Notes: generated by a model from the sequence alone, not told the origin. Positions 34,601 to 47,128 are shown, counted from the stretch's first letter. The stretch is 64,000 bases of DNA from Halicephalobus mephisto (GCA_009193035.1 SWDT01000039.1:186001-250000), one strand, 5' to 3'. A program made the numbers and translations.

Positions 34601-37600
34601 GTCCAGTGTCGTTGTATTGGCGGTTATAGTTCTCATTAATGTAATCGCTAAAAGAAAGAAATCATCCCATTCAGTTAATTCTATCAAAATTATCATAACA
34701 CTATGGAAAAACCATTTTCGAAATTCTGCAAATACTACCCAATATTGTTAATGTTTAAGAGTGAGGAATGTTCGGATAGTATCTAAAAATCCGAACAATG
34801 CTTTTTCCAAGTCACTATCAAGGTAATTTGTATTGAAAAAACAAACTCGCAAAACTGCCAATTTGTCGTGACATAAGGGTTGTTTTCAGGAACGTGGAGA
34901 GCCCTCCTGACTTCTGGTCTATTCAAGTAGTCTCCAGCGGCATCTGTTCCGTAGCAGGGGAACCCACCCAGAGGATCGGTTGAGACAGGATTGTACTGTA
35001 AAAGACAACCCAATGTTCTTAGTTAATAACTATATAAATACTCACATTGTCGTTGGCATATCTGTAAGCAGACACAACCCCGACTCTGTCGTTTCTCTGG
35101 TTGATGGTGTGGAGGTTGCGGATGATTCGTTTCCTCATGTTTGTACTTCTGACGGAGCCAATGAGATAGGATGTCTGTCGATAGCAGTCTGAACAAAGTT
35201 AAAAATACAGCTAAATTAAATCACAATATATTAATTTTGCAAACCTTGATAAGCGTTGTAGACATCAGAACTGAAATTCCAGTGATTTGTTTTCACACTT
35301 AAATTAAAACTTACGATAAAAGCATTTCCTCTGTCCAAACGTTGTTGATCGTATTGGCAATTAGTTGATCGCAAGTATCATTTTTATTAATCGGAATGGC
35401 TTCTCCGGTAGAATCAACATAGTACCTCTCATCAAAAGGACAAAGCGGTACCTCTTGGTAGGTGGTGTTGCAACAATGAGCCAGTTTATCCCATTCACTA
35501 GAAATATCTCAATTACTCGAGTCATTTGTGCTAAGTCAACAAACCCTTTTCCAATGTATCCATGGTAGTACATGTCTGAGAGTAGAGAGTTGGAGCCAAT
35601 GATGGAGTTTAATTCACCGTTGCCGACGGCCATACCGACGAGATTAAGACCTTGGATGTCTCCTGATTGGATCTTCTCGACGAGAAGAGAGGTCAACATT
35701 GGGACATAGACACCACCTGTAAGGTTCAGAATAAGTTTCCAAGTTATTTCATTTAGATGGGAGTCTTGGAATAAATTACAACCCTTTTTTACGGTAGATA
35801 TTATGTGTTTAATTTTTAAAATGCCCTATTAGAATGAAAAAAATGAATAATTATATGGAATTTGATACATCTTGTGTTTAGAAAACGTGAAGAAGCACCT
35901 TCATTTATTGGCTACGTTTTGTAATGTCGTTGAAATGGTCGCTTTCCACTTCAACCTTACTTATTCTAATAATTATCTCTTGTAATCAGATAAATTCTCC
36001 GCGTTAGTCAAAGTTATGTAATTAGATTTGCGCAAAAGCAAGATCCCGAATTTACAGATTTACTAAATTTCCTGGATTCAGAAGAGCATTCAACGAAATT
36101 GGATTAAAGATTTCGAATTTACGCTTCAAATACAATGAAATAATATACTGCTCGTGTCGGAGTTTTGAATTGCACAGAGTTACCCCATCGTTGGATCAAT
36201 TGAGAACTTACCGTAAGACTCTCCGACTACATAGAAATCTCTGCCGATATATTCGGGGTAAACCGACAGGAAATCCTTGAGGGCCAGATATGCATCGTTA
36301 GCTGATCTATCGTCATCCCAGACAGTGTCGTTGTTTGATGCTCTTGTCTTGGAACGAGAAGCCGACTCCTCTGGGGCTTTCTAAAAAGAGGATATTTGCA
36401 AACTTGTTCCATGAGAAGGGATTCTCAGATAGGGTCTTGTTATCATAGTTCGGTCTGAAAGGACCCAATTCCGTCAACATGGCTCCCAATGAGCTGCAGC
36501 CAGGACCTCCGGTGAGCCAGAGGAAGAGGGGGTCGGATCTGGATTCGCTGAGAAGTCATGTGCCAGTAGTGGAGGTAGTTCCCGGGGACTCCCTTCAAGT
36601 ACCCTGCGTAGTTTTCGAAGCTAAGTGTCAGACCGGGGAGTTCGTAAACCCTGTCTGCCTGTTTTCTGGTCACTGAAAGAGGTGTTGTCATTCACTACCA
36701 GAGTTGAATTCAACTTAGGTAAAAACAAAAGTGTTGATTACTTACAAATAGGCTGTTGACTACTCTGGTATTCTTCATTGAGAGGCTTGGGATCGATATT
36801 GATATTGGCTGGAAGGTCGTAGTTACCAGTTCTAGCAAAAAAGTTTGCGAATACTTGCTGGGCAGGTCCAGGTCTGTCCTAAAATCATCGAATTCACTAG
36901 TGAAACTCTATATTGATCTTACTGTAGGAACAAAATGTCCCGAGCCTTTAATCGACAGAAGGTCCACCGTTGCGGACGATTTTGTGGAAGTAAATCTCAT
37001 CTGAGACCCGGCGATCTCCTTAATGGTGTTCGAGTAGGTCGAAAAGTGCCAATTGGTTCTCTTCGTGGTCATGGCTAAATCGGGCAAGGTCTCGACAAAC
37101 CACTGGTCTCCGATAAAGTTACAGACGAAATCTGTATCTCCTGCATATATGAGGATAGAAAGATTTCCGTTCCATGAAAGCAGAGTTGAAAAGGAATCAG
37201 CTAGTTCTGGATACTGTCGAATATAAACCCCTTCAGTATTGAGAATTACATCATTACAACTGGACCATTTGATGTTAGTGGCGTACGCATCCAGGTTGAT
37301 GGCTGATTTTACTTCCGGTCTATTGAGATAGATGGTCATAGCAGCGTCGGCATAACAGTAGTACCCATTCCAAGGATCCGTTGACTGTTTGTTGATCTTA
37401 CTTCCTTGGTCGACGAACCTGAAGATCCCGTCGGTGATAACAGGAGATGTCGTCAGCTCAGAAAGCTGCGATCGGAGTCTTTGGATTCTGTTGTATTCAT
37501 CCATATCTTTAGAATATCCACCAGTTGTTTGGTAACAAGTTTCAATACTATTATAAATGTCAGTGTTCGATTGAGAATTCCACATATTGTCTTGGCCTAA

Positions 37601-39249
37601 ATTGGCGACTGTCATTGCACATTTGGCAAAAGCAGGGTCATTTGAAGACTTAGGTTTGAGCCTCCCGATCTTACTGTTGAACTGTAGATAATAGCCAGCG
37701 TAATCACAGTATTGTGTAGTAGTGTTAGTATAAGGACAGCAAGTTTTAATGAATTCAAAATCGCTACAAAGTATATACTCTCACATTAATGCAAACGGTA
37801 ATCTTACTCTTTGCCAATGATTCCTCTATAATAAGTGAGATCTATGTATGAGTTCACCTGTTTGTTGTTCGAGAGGATGCCGTTGCCAACAGAGAATCCG
37901 ACAAAGTTCAAATTAAGCTGACCTGCATCTATTAACTGTGTCACCTTGATGGCCAAAGTTGGGATGTATACACCACCTAAAATTACAACATCTAACGAAA
38001 TATCCCATATCAACTCCTACCGTATGATTCTCCAGTAATGTAGAACGGCCTTCCACTATATGCAGGGAATCTCTGAACAAACTGTTGAAGGGCTTCAGCG
38101 TTGTCGTCTCTTGTCTGAAAATGTCAAAAGTAATGTGCTTAATTAGCTGATTCTACCCAATCATCGGTATGAGTGTCGTTCTTTGACAAACTTGGATCAC
38201 GATAAGAGAATCCGACATCTCTGGGGGATTCGAGGTACAACATATTTGCGATCTAAAACAGATGATTTCCTTTCTATTTTCAAGTAACAATTCGACCTTA
38301 TTCCAAGAGTACACATTCTCGGTCAACGTCTGTCCGTCTGGAGACACCTGGAATGGTCCATTTTCTTGGAAAAATCCAGACAAACTGGAACATCCAGGAC
38401 CCCCATTGAGCCAGAGGACGAGAGGCTTCAGCTGTGGGGTTTCTTGAGCTTCTACGAACCTGTAATTGTTTGGAATAAAATCTTTATTTCGAGAATTATT
38501 CATCATATTGTGTCAATTTGGATTTAAATGATGTCCTTATCGAACATTAACGAAAACAGAACAGAAACTTTATAAAAAGTACAAACATCGGATCAATGCA
38601 GCACGTAGTATCAAGAATGCTGAGAAGATTACTATCTTGCATTAAGAGGATTAAAAGCACATAATGAAATGGTGATTTTAGATCTTAACGATCTTATAAT
38701 TAAATTTACATTTTAAAGTAAAATCCAAACATGTTCAGTGTCATTCAAGTTTTACATTTAAAAATTCTTAAAGAAGATCTTAAAGCTTAATCCGTTTTGA
38801 AGGAACAAATCAAGTTGCTGAACCTTGGTCTCGACATGAGAAATAACTTTTATTCCTAATGCGAACATCATTAGTTTCTAAATCTCTTCTCAATTATTTT
38901 GATACTTAGTAAACAGAAAAATATATATTTTCCCTTTAAGAAAGTTCTTGGAAAATAATAAGCGTAAGTAAGTTACTACGCCAGAATCGAAAACAACGAT
39001 CAACACATGTCTGGACCGAAGTTAAACAATCACGTCCGATCTCCTAATTTCTTCGATAAAGAAAAATTCTCACCAATAGTGGAGGTAATTCCCCGTAGAA
39101 GTCTTGAAGAATCCACTGTACTGGTTAAAACTGATGTTGAACGTCAAACCAGGAAGAGATATGATTTGATCTAAACTCGCATTTTGGCCTTGAGACCCTA
39201 CTAGAAGGGAACATCCTATAAGGATGGAAAGCCACCAAACTGAACCCAT
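28631..39249 (-). CDS. Giant four-unit serine carboxypeptidase (S10), membrane-tethered; frameshifts present
   Basis: About 32 exons, roughly 2,330 aa, start 39249, stop 28631-28633. A signal peptide ([17 protein letters not shown]) is followed by four S10 units. Unit 1 (39.2-36.7 kb) has [24 protein letters not shown] and [14 protein letters not shown]. Unit 2 (36.7-33.8) has [21 protein letters not shown] and [13 protein letters not shown]. Unit 3 (33.7-31.5) has [24 protein letters not shown] and [13 protein letters not shown]. Unit 4 (31.4-29.0) is degenerate: [31 protein letters not shown] Thr-rich mucin-like stalk and a hydrophobic end ([11 protein letters not shown]) suggest a GPI or membrane anchor. 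S10 enzymes remove C-terminal residues at acidic pH. Four single-base frame breaks (about 36545, 36330, 31445, 31265) are needed, so it may be decaying or carry assembly errors. Nematodes are known to have multidomain S10 proteins. Confidence 0.88.
28720..28985 (-). repeat. Thr-rich minisatellite coding for mucin-like stalk
   Basis: The last S10 exon contains imperfect repeats of a 14-18 residue Thr/Ser/Ala unit ([12 protein letters not shown]) plus a run of ACA/ACT threonine codons. The array probably varies in copy number. Confidence 0.8.
32606..32631 (-). other. 26-nt microexon of S10 unit 3
   Basis: The microexon reads NDVYNTYQ between an acceptor (CTTCAG) and a GTAAAT donor. Unit 2 has an equivalent 26-nt exon at 35245-35270 (SDVYNAYQ). 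The shared size and position support tandem domain duplication with introns. Confidence 0.75.
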
Positions 39250-39256
39250 AGTTGGA

Positions 39257-39263
39257 CTGAAAA
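39257..39263 (-). promoter_or_regulatory. Candidate SL trans-splice acceptor of the S10 gene
   Basis: On the minus strand GTTTTTCAG ends seven bases before the ATG at 39249, with no upstream coding exon seen. Confidence 0.45.
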
Positions 39264-40532
39264 ACAAAAATTGGATTTTATTCATAGTCGAAAACACAAT
39301 ATATAAAAATTTAATTTTGTTCAAAAAATTCAGAATTTAGCTAAGTTTTTCGATGACTATATTTCCAGAATAAAAGTCAAAGTGGACAAATGAATTTGGT
39401 GAGACGGAAATCGACAAGTACTTAATCTTCTTTTTAAAGAGCTTATTTTCATTATTTTTTCCATCTTTCCAATTACCTTCGATGTCCAGTTATCACTGAT
39501 AAAATATCGAATCACAGTTCTTCGGTCTATGCATAAGAACGAGTATTTGATTTCTCACAGTACAACTGTCTGGAAGTTTGATGACATCTGAAGACACTGT
39601 TGTATTAACAGTTTTAATATATTTGAAAATAATGAACAATTTTAACTTTCATAATTGACAGTTATTTTCCAATTCACAACATTGCAATGTTTTAGAAATT
39701 GTTTCGATAACGATTGAAAAAAGAATTTCTTAAATTTAATAAGCACTATCTTTTGTTTTTATGGTGAGTAGAAGAATGTCTGGACGATTTAGAAATCAAT
39801 TTTTGCAGTTCCTATCTTAACTGTTGTTAAAACAAAGATTAGCCGAGATAAAAACTCAGTGGGAAAATAGAATCCCTAAGTCTGATAACTCCACATTCCT
39901 ACTAAGAATTCAATTTTAGGAATCAACAAACGATTGTTAATTTCGTTTTTACCATATACTTTTTGCTTTAAATAATAGTGATGTAATCGTATCAATTCTG
40001 AAGAAACAAACAGGAATGTTGATCGATGATAGCAAAATTCCATAATCCCCACTCAGAAATCATCGTTTTCTTCACAAACGATATTTATTATTGTATTGAT
40101 TATTTCATCATCTCCAGAAACAAGAAAAAAACAAAAAGAACAAAGTCTAAAGCTTGCTAATTGATTATGGCAATTATGTACAAAATAAATCCAAAAAATT
40201 GAATTATATCAGGCTAAATCAGTGGATACCGAAATAGATCTTTAAATTTTTTGCAAAAATAAAAAATATTCGTTCATAATTGTTCATTCTTTGTACTGCA
40301 AAGTTAAATTTGAGTAATTAAACTTAATAATCATACAATAGCATATGACATTACATAAAAAATATAATTATAATAAGATATTTTGTTATTAATTTGTATG
40401 GCATTGTAGGCATAGAGATCGGAGTTAAACCGGAACGGCCTAGACAGAATACCCAAAGCTCCGCCCAGTCAGCCGACGCCTGTGAAGTGAGACTAAAGTG
40501 TTAGAGAGTCAGTCTTTTGAGAAATTCCAGCT
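39264..40532. other. Intergenic; no gene seen
   Basis: Unique, moderately AT-rich sequence upstream of the S10 gene; probably includes its promoter. No ORF or RNA gene recognised. 40420-40560 is GC-richer than its surroundings. Confidence 0.4.
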
Positions 40533-40691
40533 TTAGACGGGTCCGAGTTTGACTCCGGTCAAACGAGGATCCTTCCTCTTTTGTTCTATGCTTATGTTAA
40601 GATAAACAAGCGTAATTGCTAATAGTAGGAACCAACAGTTTTCCGCCCAATCAAGGAGCTCCGAAGATGTCACACCATCGACGTCTACCAT
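40533..40691 (-). CDS. Possible small single-pass membrane protein (52 aa)
   Basis: From ATG 40691 the frame encodes an acidic start (VDVDGVTSSELLDWAEN), one hydrophobic segment (CWFLLLAITLVYLNISI) and a basic tail (EQKRKDPRLTGVKLGPV). The frame is open further upstream (to about 40789, behind a possible acceptor), so this could be the last exon of a longer gene. Codon use is less AT-biased than its surroundings, which favours coding. The family is not recognised. Confidence 0.4.
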   Translation of the reverse strand: MVDVDGVTSSELLDWAENCWFLLLAITLVYLNISIEQKRKDPRLTGVKLGPV

Positions 40692-40799
40692 ACCACCAAC
40701 ACTTATACTACAAGTATACAAATGATGATTAAATTCATCCACTTTCACAATAGAGGAATTCTTTCTTTCAAATGAAACTACAGAGAGTCATCGGTAAAA

Positions 40800-41225
40800 A
40801 AGTAGGCTTATCTTTGGACGCTGAATAAACGTGTGTGATACATAAATTAAAAGATTTTTTAAATTCCCTATAAAGAAAAATCATTACCACTTAGAATTTA
40901 TTAATCGTCGAATCTCGATATTGGATATTTAAACTACAATTACAAAAAGAAATAAAAGTATGATAAACTGATTTAAGAACATCTCCTACTTTTTTGGTTA
41001 TAGACTCACAATAGGAGAAGAATGTTGAGAGGAATAATTTCGTTGAAATATTTGAAATGTTCCAAAATTGATTGGAAATCTTTGAGATTTTAAAAGTTTG
41101 TAGCCGGATTAGAGAAATAAATTAAGTGAAATCAGAAGCAGTACTATTTTTGCACTTATTTCCGTTGCATAATTTCTCTTTCTGGAGGATATATAAGAAG
41201 GAACTGATGGACGAAGAATCAGAAA
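40800..41225. other. Intergenic; no gene seen
   Basis: No ORF with support; upstream flank of the decayed secreted-protein gene. Confidence 0.35.
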
Positions 41226-41230
41226 CAACA

Positions 41231-41658
41231 ATGATTTTCAAAACTTCCGTCCTTATTTGTCTTTTCAGAGTCTTCTTCATTCTTAAGTTTGGAGTCGATG
41301 GTATCAAATTTTCTATTACATTGAACACAGACACTGTTAAGAACTTACTTAAAGATCTTCTTGCAATTAATTATTTTCAAGAAATCAAAGAAGTCCCAGC
41401 TATAATTAAGAACAAATTAGAATTAACAAAAGACTGTTTCCTCGATCATTTAAAAAGAACTTGCAATGGTTGATCCTGAAGTTATCAAAATCCGGAATGA
41501 AAGCAAGAGAGATTTGATCAAGGAACTTAAAAGAACTAAAAATAAGCAGATCTAACATCATCGAAATCTTGAGCAACATTAATAAGTCTATGAGTCGAAT
41601 CTACAATGAACTTAAACTCTTCTGGATGCCTACAGAATTCAAGGAGAAAAAGGTGTAA
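41231..41658 (+). pseudogene. Secreted helical protein gene broken by two frameshifts
   Basis: ATG 41231 starts a signal-peptide-like segment (FKTSVLICLFRVFFILKFG), then a helical charged region (TVKNLLKDLLAINYF, LELTKDCFLDHLKRTCN), and the frame stops at 41471. The coding pattern continues at once in the next frame (PEVIKIRNESKRDLIKELK) and then in the third (NIIEILSNINKSMSRIYNEL, ending near 41658). No intron fits the very short gaps. It is either a pseudogene or has sequence errors. Family unknown. Confidence 0.5.
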
Positions 41659-41979
41659 AACAAATCCAGAAAATGGGGACTTGTCAAACCTTCAGTTACA
41701 TAATTAGACAAACCCTTAAAGAGCGGGTTCAATATTAAAACTTCGTCAATTTCCAGACTTCCTCTTATCAAAATTTCCATCAACTTTCAATTGCCGGTAT
41801 AAAATTTAGATTTAATATTTTATATATTTAAAAAAATAATCTTATTTTCTTTATACTTATATTCTAAATTCACCTCACTTCTAACGTTTATCAATAAGAA
41901 ATACAAGAAAATTAGACTATTTGCATACATTTATCTTACTGTTAACCGAACTGATTCATTGAGGTTATTTTCACTAATA

Positions 41980-43199
41980 TCAATATATACTTATCTCAAA
42001 CACAAATTTTAGTATCAATTTCTCCGAGATTTGTTTCTGAATAACCAACCGACTATGTGTGTCAACTTCGAAACTGTAGCTCAAGTCCAAGAACTCTTTC
42101 TTGAGCTTCTTATAGCAATCTTCAATGGCTTTTTCTGAATCATTAGATTTAATCACGTAATCGATTGAATTTTCAATTTCGATCTCTACCCGTCCACGGT
42201 AACCAGCTAGCTTGTTCTCGTAGGTCACAAAACTTTCAATAAAACCAGGAAGTACAATAATGCTCCCTATTTTCTCATTATAGCTCAATTCATCACTGCT
42301 TTCAGAAAACGAAAGTACATGAGATTCCAGATTGACACACTTTGTATTCACAAGTTCCAAATATTTGAGAATCATCTCAGGGTTAGATAGTAAGTTTGGG
42401 TAAAAGGCATTTAACTTCAACTCTTTAGGCGACTGGAAGTTAGGACTATAAACTATTAGTTATATTAAATTGAAAATCAACAAACTGACTTGATATTCAC
42501 CATAAGCAGATTGTCAACAACTACTTCGGAAATACTCAATAAGTTCGTTTTGATGGATTCAACTTTGAAAATCTTCTTAAGAGGAATATCCTCTAACTGC
42601 AATTGCTCAGTGTCAATACGAATATCCTTCAACTTTTTGCGGAACATATATCCTAATCTGATATAATCAAACTTTCTAGATTCTATCAACAATTTTACGG
42701 TCGAAAAACCACAAGTATATACAACAAGTTCTTTAAAGTCTGAAAATAAAACATGATTACCTTCTGGAAGGAAATAAAGCCTACTCGGATTCCGCAACAA
42801 CAAGTCTGCAATATCTGTTGGAAGGGAATCATCAGTTTTAATCCAAACTCTCTTAACAGAAGACAATGCCCATTGGATAACCGGTCTCAAAGAAGGATTT
42901 CTAGCGTCTGTATCTATGTTGATATCATCCTATGTTTTACTTATTATAAAAATTATAATAATCCATCCACTCACAAAGAAAATGCCCAATGCAATGAATA
43001 GTGATTTCGAATGATGATCATCATCTTTCCGTACCCGGTTGCACAATCCAACTGCTTTCATTTTGTTTACAGCATTCTTCAAAGCGAAGAAAGGCTGTTT
43101 TCCAGATAGCACCACTTTGGCTATACATTCTTCTTTATCATTGAGTGAACGAACTAACTCTTGACCAAAATCAAGATAAATATCCAGGTTTAGAGCCAT
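41980..43199 (-). CDS. Uncharacterised nematode family protein, copy 2 (four exons)
   Basis: Exons 43199-42975, 42929-42785, 42739-42490 and 42445-41980 join in frame to 361 aa. It is the paralogue of the gene at 24941-26159, with the same intron positions and phases (0, 1, 0-type joins conserved). Blocks include NIDTDARN, VKRVWIKTDDSLPTDIADLL, FKELVVYTCGFSTVKLLIES, and a C-terminal helical region (KLKKEFLDLSYSFEVDT). It has no signal peptide or membrane segment. The minus-strand acceptor TTTTTCAG at 43207-43214, seven bases before the ATG, suggests SL trans-splicing. Function not recognised; resemblance to FTH-like leucine-patterned worm domains is weak. Confidence 0.78.
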
Positions 43200-43214
43200 T
43201 TTGCACCTGAAAAA

Positions 43215-46061
43215 TGGGTAAAATTTTCAATATTGCATAACATCATGGAATCTATAGGTTTTCACAATTACTAGCTTCACAAGACTCTATTTTTCCAATT
43301 ATTTGACAAATATCAGGTTCAAGTTCATCCCGATGAAATAGAGAACTAATATTCATTCTCATCTTTACCGAACCAGATTTATTTATGTTTTTTTGAAAGT
43401 ATATTATTTATGAAATATCTCATTCTGCTGGGTAACTGTTCAACAAAAATGAATAATTCAAATAATCAGTGAATTTCTATTAATAGCACAGTCGTATGAT
43501 TTTTAATTTTTAAGATACACAGTCATTTCAGAGGAATGACCACTCCTTAAAATCGAGAAATAGAAATTATATTTGCGAAATTAACTATTTTGGACAAACT
43601 GAGATCTGTTCGGTGTTGGAATTTTACTTTCATTAAGAAACGACCCCAAGTCCCCAAAATCAGAGCCATGAGCATGAATAAAACAATATAAAAATTAACT
43701 TCAAGAACGTACAAAAGATCATAAAGGAAAATCTCGTTCAGAAAGATATCGGAAATAGTGAAGGATTACTTTATCTTTTATTCTAAATATTCCAGAACAT
43801 ACAATAAATCACGTCAAATAACACATACGAATTTAGTTTCATTATATTGATTGATAAAAAAAATAACCCTTATAGATAAAAAGGAGTGATGTAAATGGAA
43901 CAGAAGAGAGTTTCCGGTAAATTAAGGATTGGTAGGAGACTTTGGATCTAATTCCTCGCATGGAAAATTTTGAAATCTATTTTCAATGAGTAAGCACTTT
44001 GTTCTATATAACTGAGAAAATATGGCGTTACCTAAATTTCTGAAATTGCTATTTACTTAAATCATAAGCATCAATAAAAATAAAAACAAGTCTTTCTCGA
44101 TTTCCTAAGTGTTTTCGGGAAGTGAATTTCTCTCGTGTTTTTAACTGTGAATTCATCTTACTCAATTACTCATGAACAAATGGCATGACCAAGGTAGGAA
44201 GATTATTTACAAAAAGAAACTTCTTTGACATATGTTAACCACGACAGATTATGAGGACCCTTTTCTATGGAGAATCCCATATCCAGTTGGAAACTTTCTT
44301 AAATGTGAACGCTTTTAGAAAAAGAGTAGTCTTTTTTATCCTTGTTGATGAGTTCAATTTGTGGATTCCAGCAATCACTTCTGAGGTTCTCGTAGAAATT
44401 CTGAACAGCTTTTCCAAAGAGAAAGGATATTGTAGACTGAACATGGTGATCAACATGAACGAATACTTCCCAGCACATAACTAATTTTATCTTGTAGTTC
44501 ATCAATTTTTCGAAAAAAATGACAGATGTAATCATTCTTTCCTGTCTTCAGTCAATTAATTTACCATTATCAAAGCTGTCGATCTTGAACTAATTTGGAT
44601 TCAAGCCAAATTTTTTATTTCAGAATTCGGAAGATTCGAATTCGAGAATCAAAGATTTCTAACAGTTGGCAGGTCTACTTATCGTTTTAAAATTGTTATC
44701 TGCATTAACACAAACCTTACCTTGTTTCCGTTCTTTATAAAATTACAGTACTTTTATTCCTATTTCTGATTGAAGACTGTTTCATCTTCAAAAACCCAAA
44801 TACCCATGTCTGGAAATAAAGAAAGAATAGAAATCTTAGAGAAACCATCATTTACGTGCAGTAAATGAATTTTCCATGTAATAATTTTATTTCACAAGTG
44901 AACAGTATACTCGTTGATCAACAAAGTCCTTCACTTGAACTCTGATCAATTATAATTTCAGTAGTCTCATAAATGGTAAAAGATTTCAGTGATGGCACTT
45001 TTATTTTGATAAACGTATGACAAAGTGACCTATTCACAGGGTATTGTAACATCATACACTTTCCCTTTTTTGTCAGTGTTCTCTGCTTTCACTATAGTTC
45101 TTTAATCAATTGCGAAATCCTCTAAACACGTCTTGTCTCATTTGACTAAAGATATTTCAGCTCAAATTTTAGAACTTTTACAGCGAATTTTGTTTTCTTC
45201 AATTCCCATTGGAATGATTATTTTTGTTTCTTCTTCTTTAATTTGATTAACACACGAAGATTCGATTGTAAAAATCTCAGCGTTTTGTAGATTTTGAGAT
45301 GCTGAATCAAACGGTATATGAGATTTCAGGATTCAGTTGGATTCTATCTATTGAAAATTATTTTGAAATTTTTTCAATTGTGCTAAAAAAACTAATAACT
45401 TGATTAATAAACAACCTGAGATGATATTAATATGACTATCCTAATTCTCATTCAATTCTCTATCAAATAATATGCGGGCTATCTCTCCCAATCATTTCTA
45501 AGGAAAGATAAAGGAAGTTTCTCCATGACCTCCAATATTGTTCACATTGGACAACATACATTCGACGCAGTATTTAAAAACCAAGCTCTTGGTATCTTAT
45601 TAAGCAATATTGACTACATAATCATATGATACTAGATTTACATCTTATTTGATTTTTGACAAAAAATGATTAAATAAGCTTAAAAATAATAATGTAATTT
45701 TCCACATGAAATTACATCTCTTATTTTAATTTTTCTGCAGCTTTTTATAGTGTTTAGAGCATCTAATTACTTTATCAGTATGTTCACAAATGATTGACAA
45801 CAGAAAAAGATCAGAATTTAGGAAATATCGAAAATAGAGTTTTCGACAAAATCTGGAAAGGAGGACCATGACAAATTTTTAAAAATTTAAAAATATTATG
45901 ATCATAGAAAAAGTTGTTGTCATGATTGAAGAAAATTACTTCGCGATTGTTTATTAGTTCCCAGAGAACACTTTTCAAGTTCCTAAGAAGCATTTGAAAT
46001 GAAAATTTTCCCTCTAGTCATTACCCAAAGACCCCGATTTTAAATGCCCTGAGGGCACGTC
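43215..46061. other. Gene-poor 2.8-kb stretch
   Basis: No supported gene. A 77-codon frame at 44251-44484 (+) and its antisense frames have no recognisable features. No repeats stand out. Confidence 0.4.
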
Positions 46062-46180
46062 GGTAGCGGTCAAACCATTGTGAACACACGCCATCCCGTT
46101 CGATCTGGCCAGTTAAACGCGATAGGGCTGGGTTAGTACTTGGATCGGAGACGTCCTGGGAATCCCCGGTGCTGCTACCC
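46062..46180 (+). rRNA. 5S rRNA gene (divergent copy 1)
   Basis: The 119-nt length and internal blocks match nematode 5S rRNA: CGCCATCCCGTTCGATCTGG, GTTAGTACTTGGATCGGAGA and CGTCCTGGGAATC, with spacing equal to C. elegans 5S. The closing stem pairs GGTAGC at the start with GCTACC at the end. A T5 run follows directly (46181-46185), as expected for a Pol III terminator. The internal control region is intact. Divergence in the stem and the 3' arm compared with C. elegans leaves open a variant or pseudogene. Confidence 0.85.
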
Positions 46181-46185
46181 TTTTT
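46181..46185 (+). terminator. Pol III terminator of 5S copy 1
   Basis: TTTTT directly after the closing stem of the 5S gene. Confidence 0.75.
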
Positions 46186-46323
46186 GAATCTTAAAGGGTA
46201 TCAATTTTTTTAAATTACTGTTCCTTAAACTTTTACCAACTTCATCACAGATAATTCTCTTCTGCTCTGCTTTTCCCCACGTTTACCTTTCCATATTTTC
46301 AGAAGTTTTTGAATTCACTACAT

Positions 46324-46677
46324 CTTCTTCTTTCTTCTTTATCCTCAGCGTTTGTCCCTTTTCGGGGTCCGCTATACCACACCATACAATACAACAGAAA
46401 ACAAGTTAAATTTAAGACAAACTAGAACTTTTTGCTTGATCTTGCATGGCATGTGATTTGATGCGACGTCCCTTCTTTGTGGACCGGCTTGTCGCGGGAG
46501 CCTGTCGTCCGGGTTGTTTTTCCGAGTTCTTGACCACTTCTATGAGACCTCTTCCTCGAATGTTTTTGGCACTCTCGTCCTGTGGTTAGGTGGGCCTTTG
46601 GCTTCCTCAGTCGGGAATCGAACCCGAGTCTCGCAACTTTGCAGTCGCGCATACTTCCACTGTACTACAGAGGAGCC
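46324..46677 (-). mobile_element. tRNA-derived SINE with perfect 12-bp target site duplication
   Basis: Read on the minus strand, the element starts with a tRNA-like head (46677-46600) with an A-box-like TAGTACAGTGGAAG and a B box GGTTCGATTCC. A unique body follows, and the 3' end GACCCCGAAAAGGGACAAAC is followed by a short (GAA)n-type tail, like LINE-derived SINE tails. AATTCACTACAT flanks both sides (46312-46323 and 46678-46689). The 354-bp element is therefore a complete retrotransposed insertion. Confidence 0.9.
46600..46677 (-). ncRNA. tRNA-like head of the SINE (anticodon loop CTGCAAA, Cys-like)
   Basis: GGCTCCT pairs imperfectly with GGAAGCC. The T arm TCGGG-TTCGATT-CCCGA is intact. 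The anticodon arm would carry GCA but has a non-standard stem. It is a SINE promoter rather than a working tRNA gene. Confidence 0.7.
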
Positions 46678-46689
46678 AATTCACTACAT

Positions 46690-47128
46690 ATTTTTAATAA
46701 ATGTGCCAATGTAATTACATCAGAGGTTAACCAGTCCAGTAATTTCCACAAAGTTCACAATACTTCCTAATTAGCTTGAATCTTGAAAGCCTAATTAATA
46801 TGTGAGTCTTAATTGAGGTCTCCATCAGAATCCCATCATTAACCAGTTACACACGAGTTCTCATTACCCTTTTAATTACTTCGGAGAAAAAATAAAATGT
46901 AGTTGATAATTATGAATACAGTAGGAACCTATAATCTTCAAACTCCTAAGAAAGACCTTTTATCAAAAAGAAAACTGTTCTATAATAGCGTCATTCCGAA
47001 TAAAAAATATTCCTTTTGTCTGAACTATACATTATCGCTGTTGTTCACAGTAAACTTAAAAACCGTTCCTTTATGGTGAAAAATTTGACTGTAGCCAAGA
47101 ACGAGTAATGAGAACCAAATTTTATTAA
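46690..47128. other. Intergenic; no gene seen
   Basis: Unique sequence between the SINE and the chemoreceptor 3' end. Confidence 0.4.

Noticed and set aside
44251..44535. Overlapping frames on both strands of 63-78 codons
   Set aside because: Nothing distinguishes either strand as coding.
46422..46652. 76-codon minus-strand frame
   Set aside because: It is a read-through of the tRNA-derived SINE head and body.
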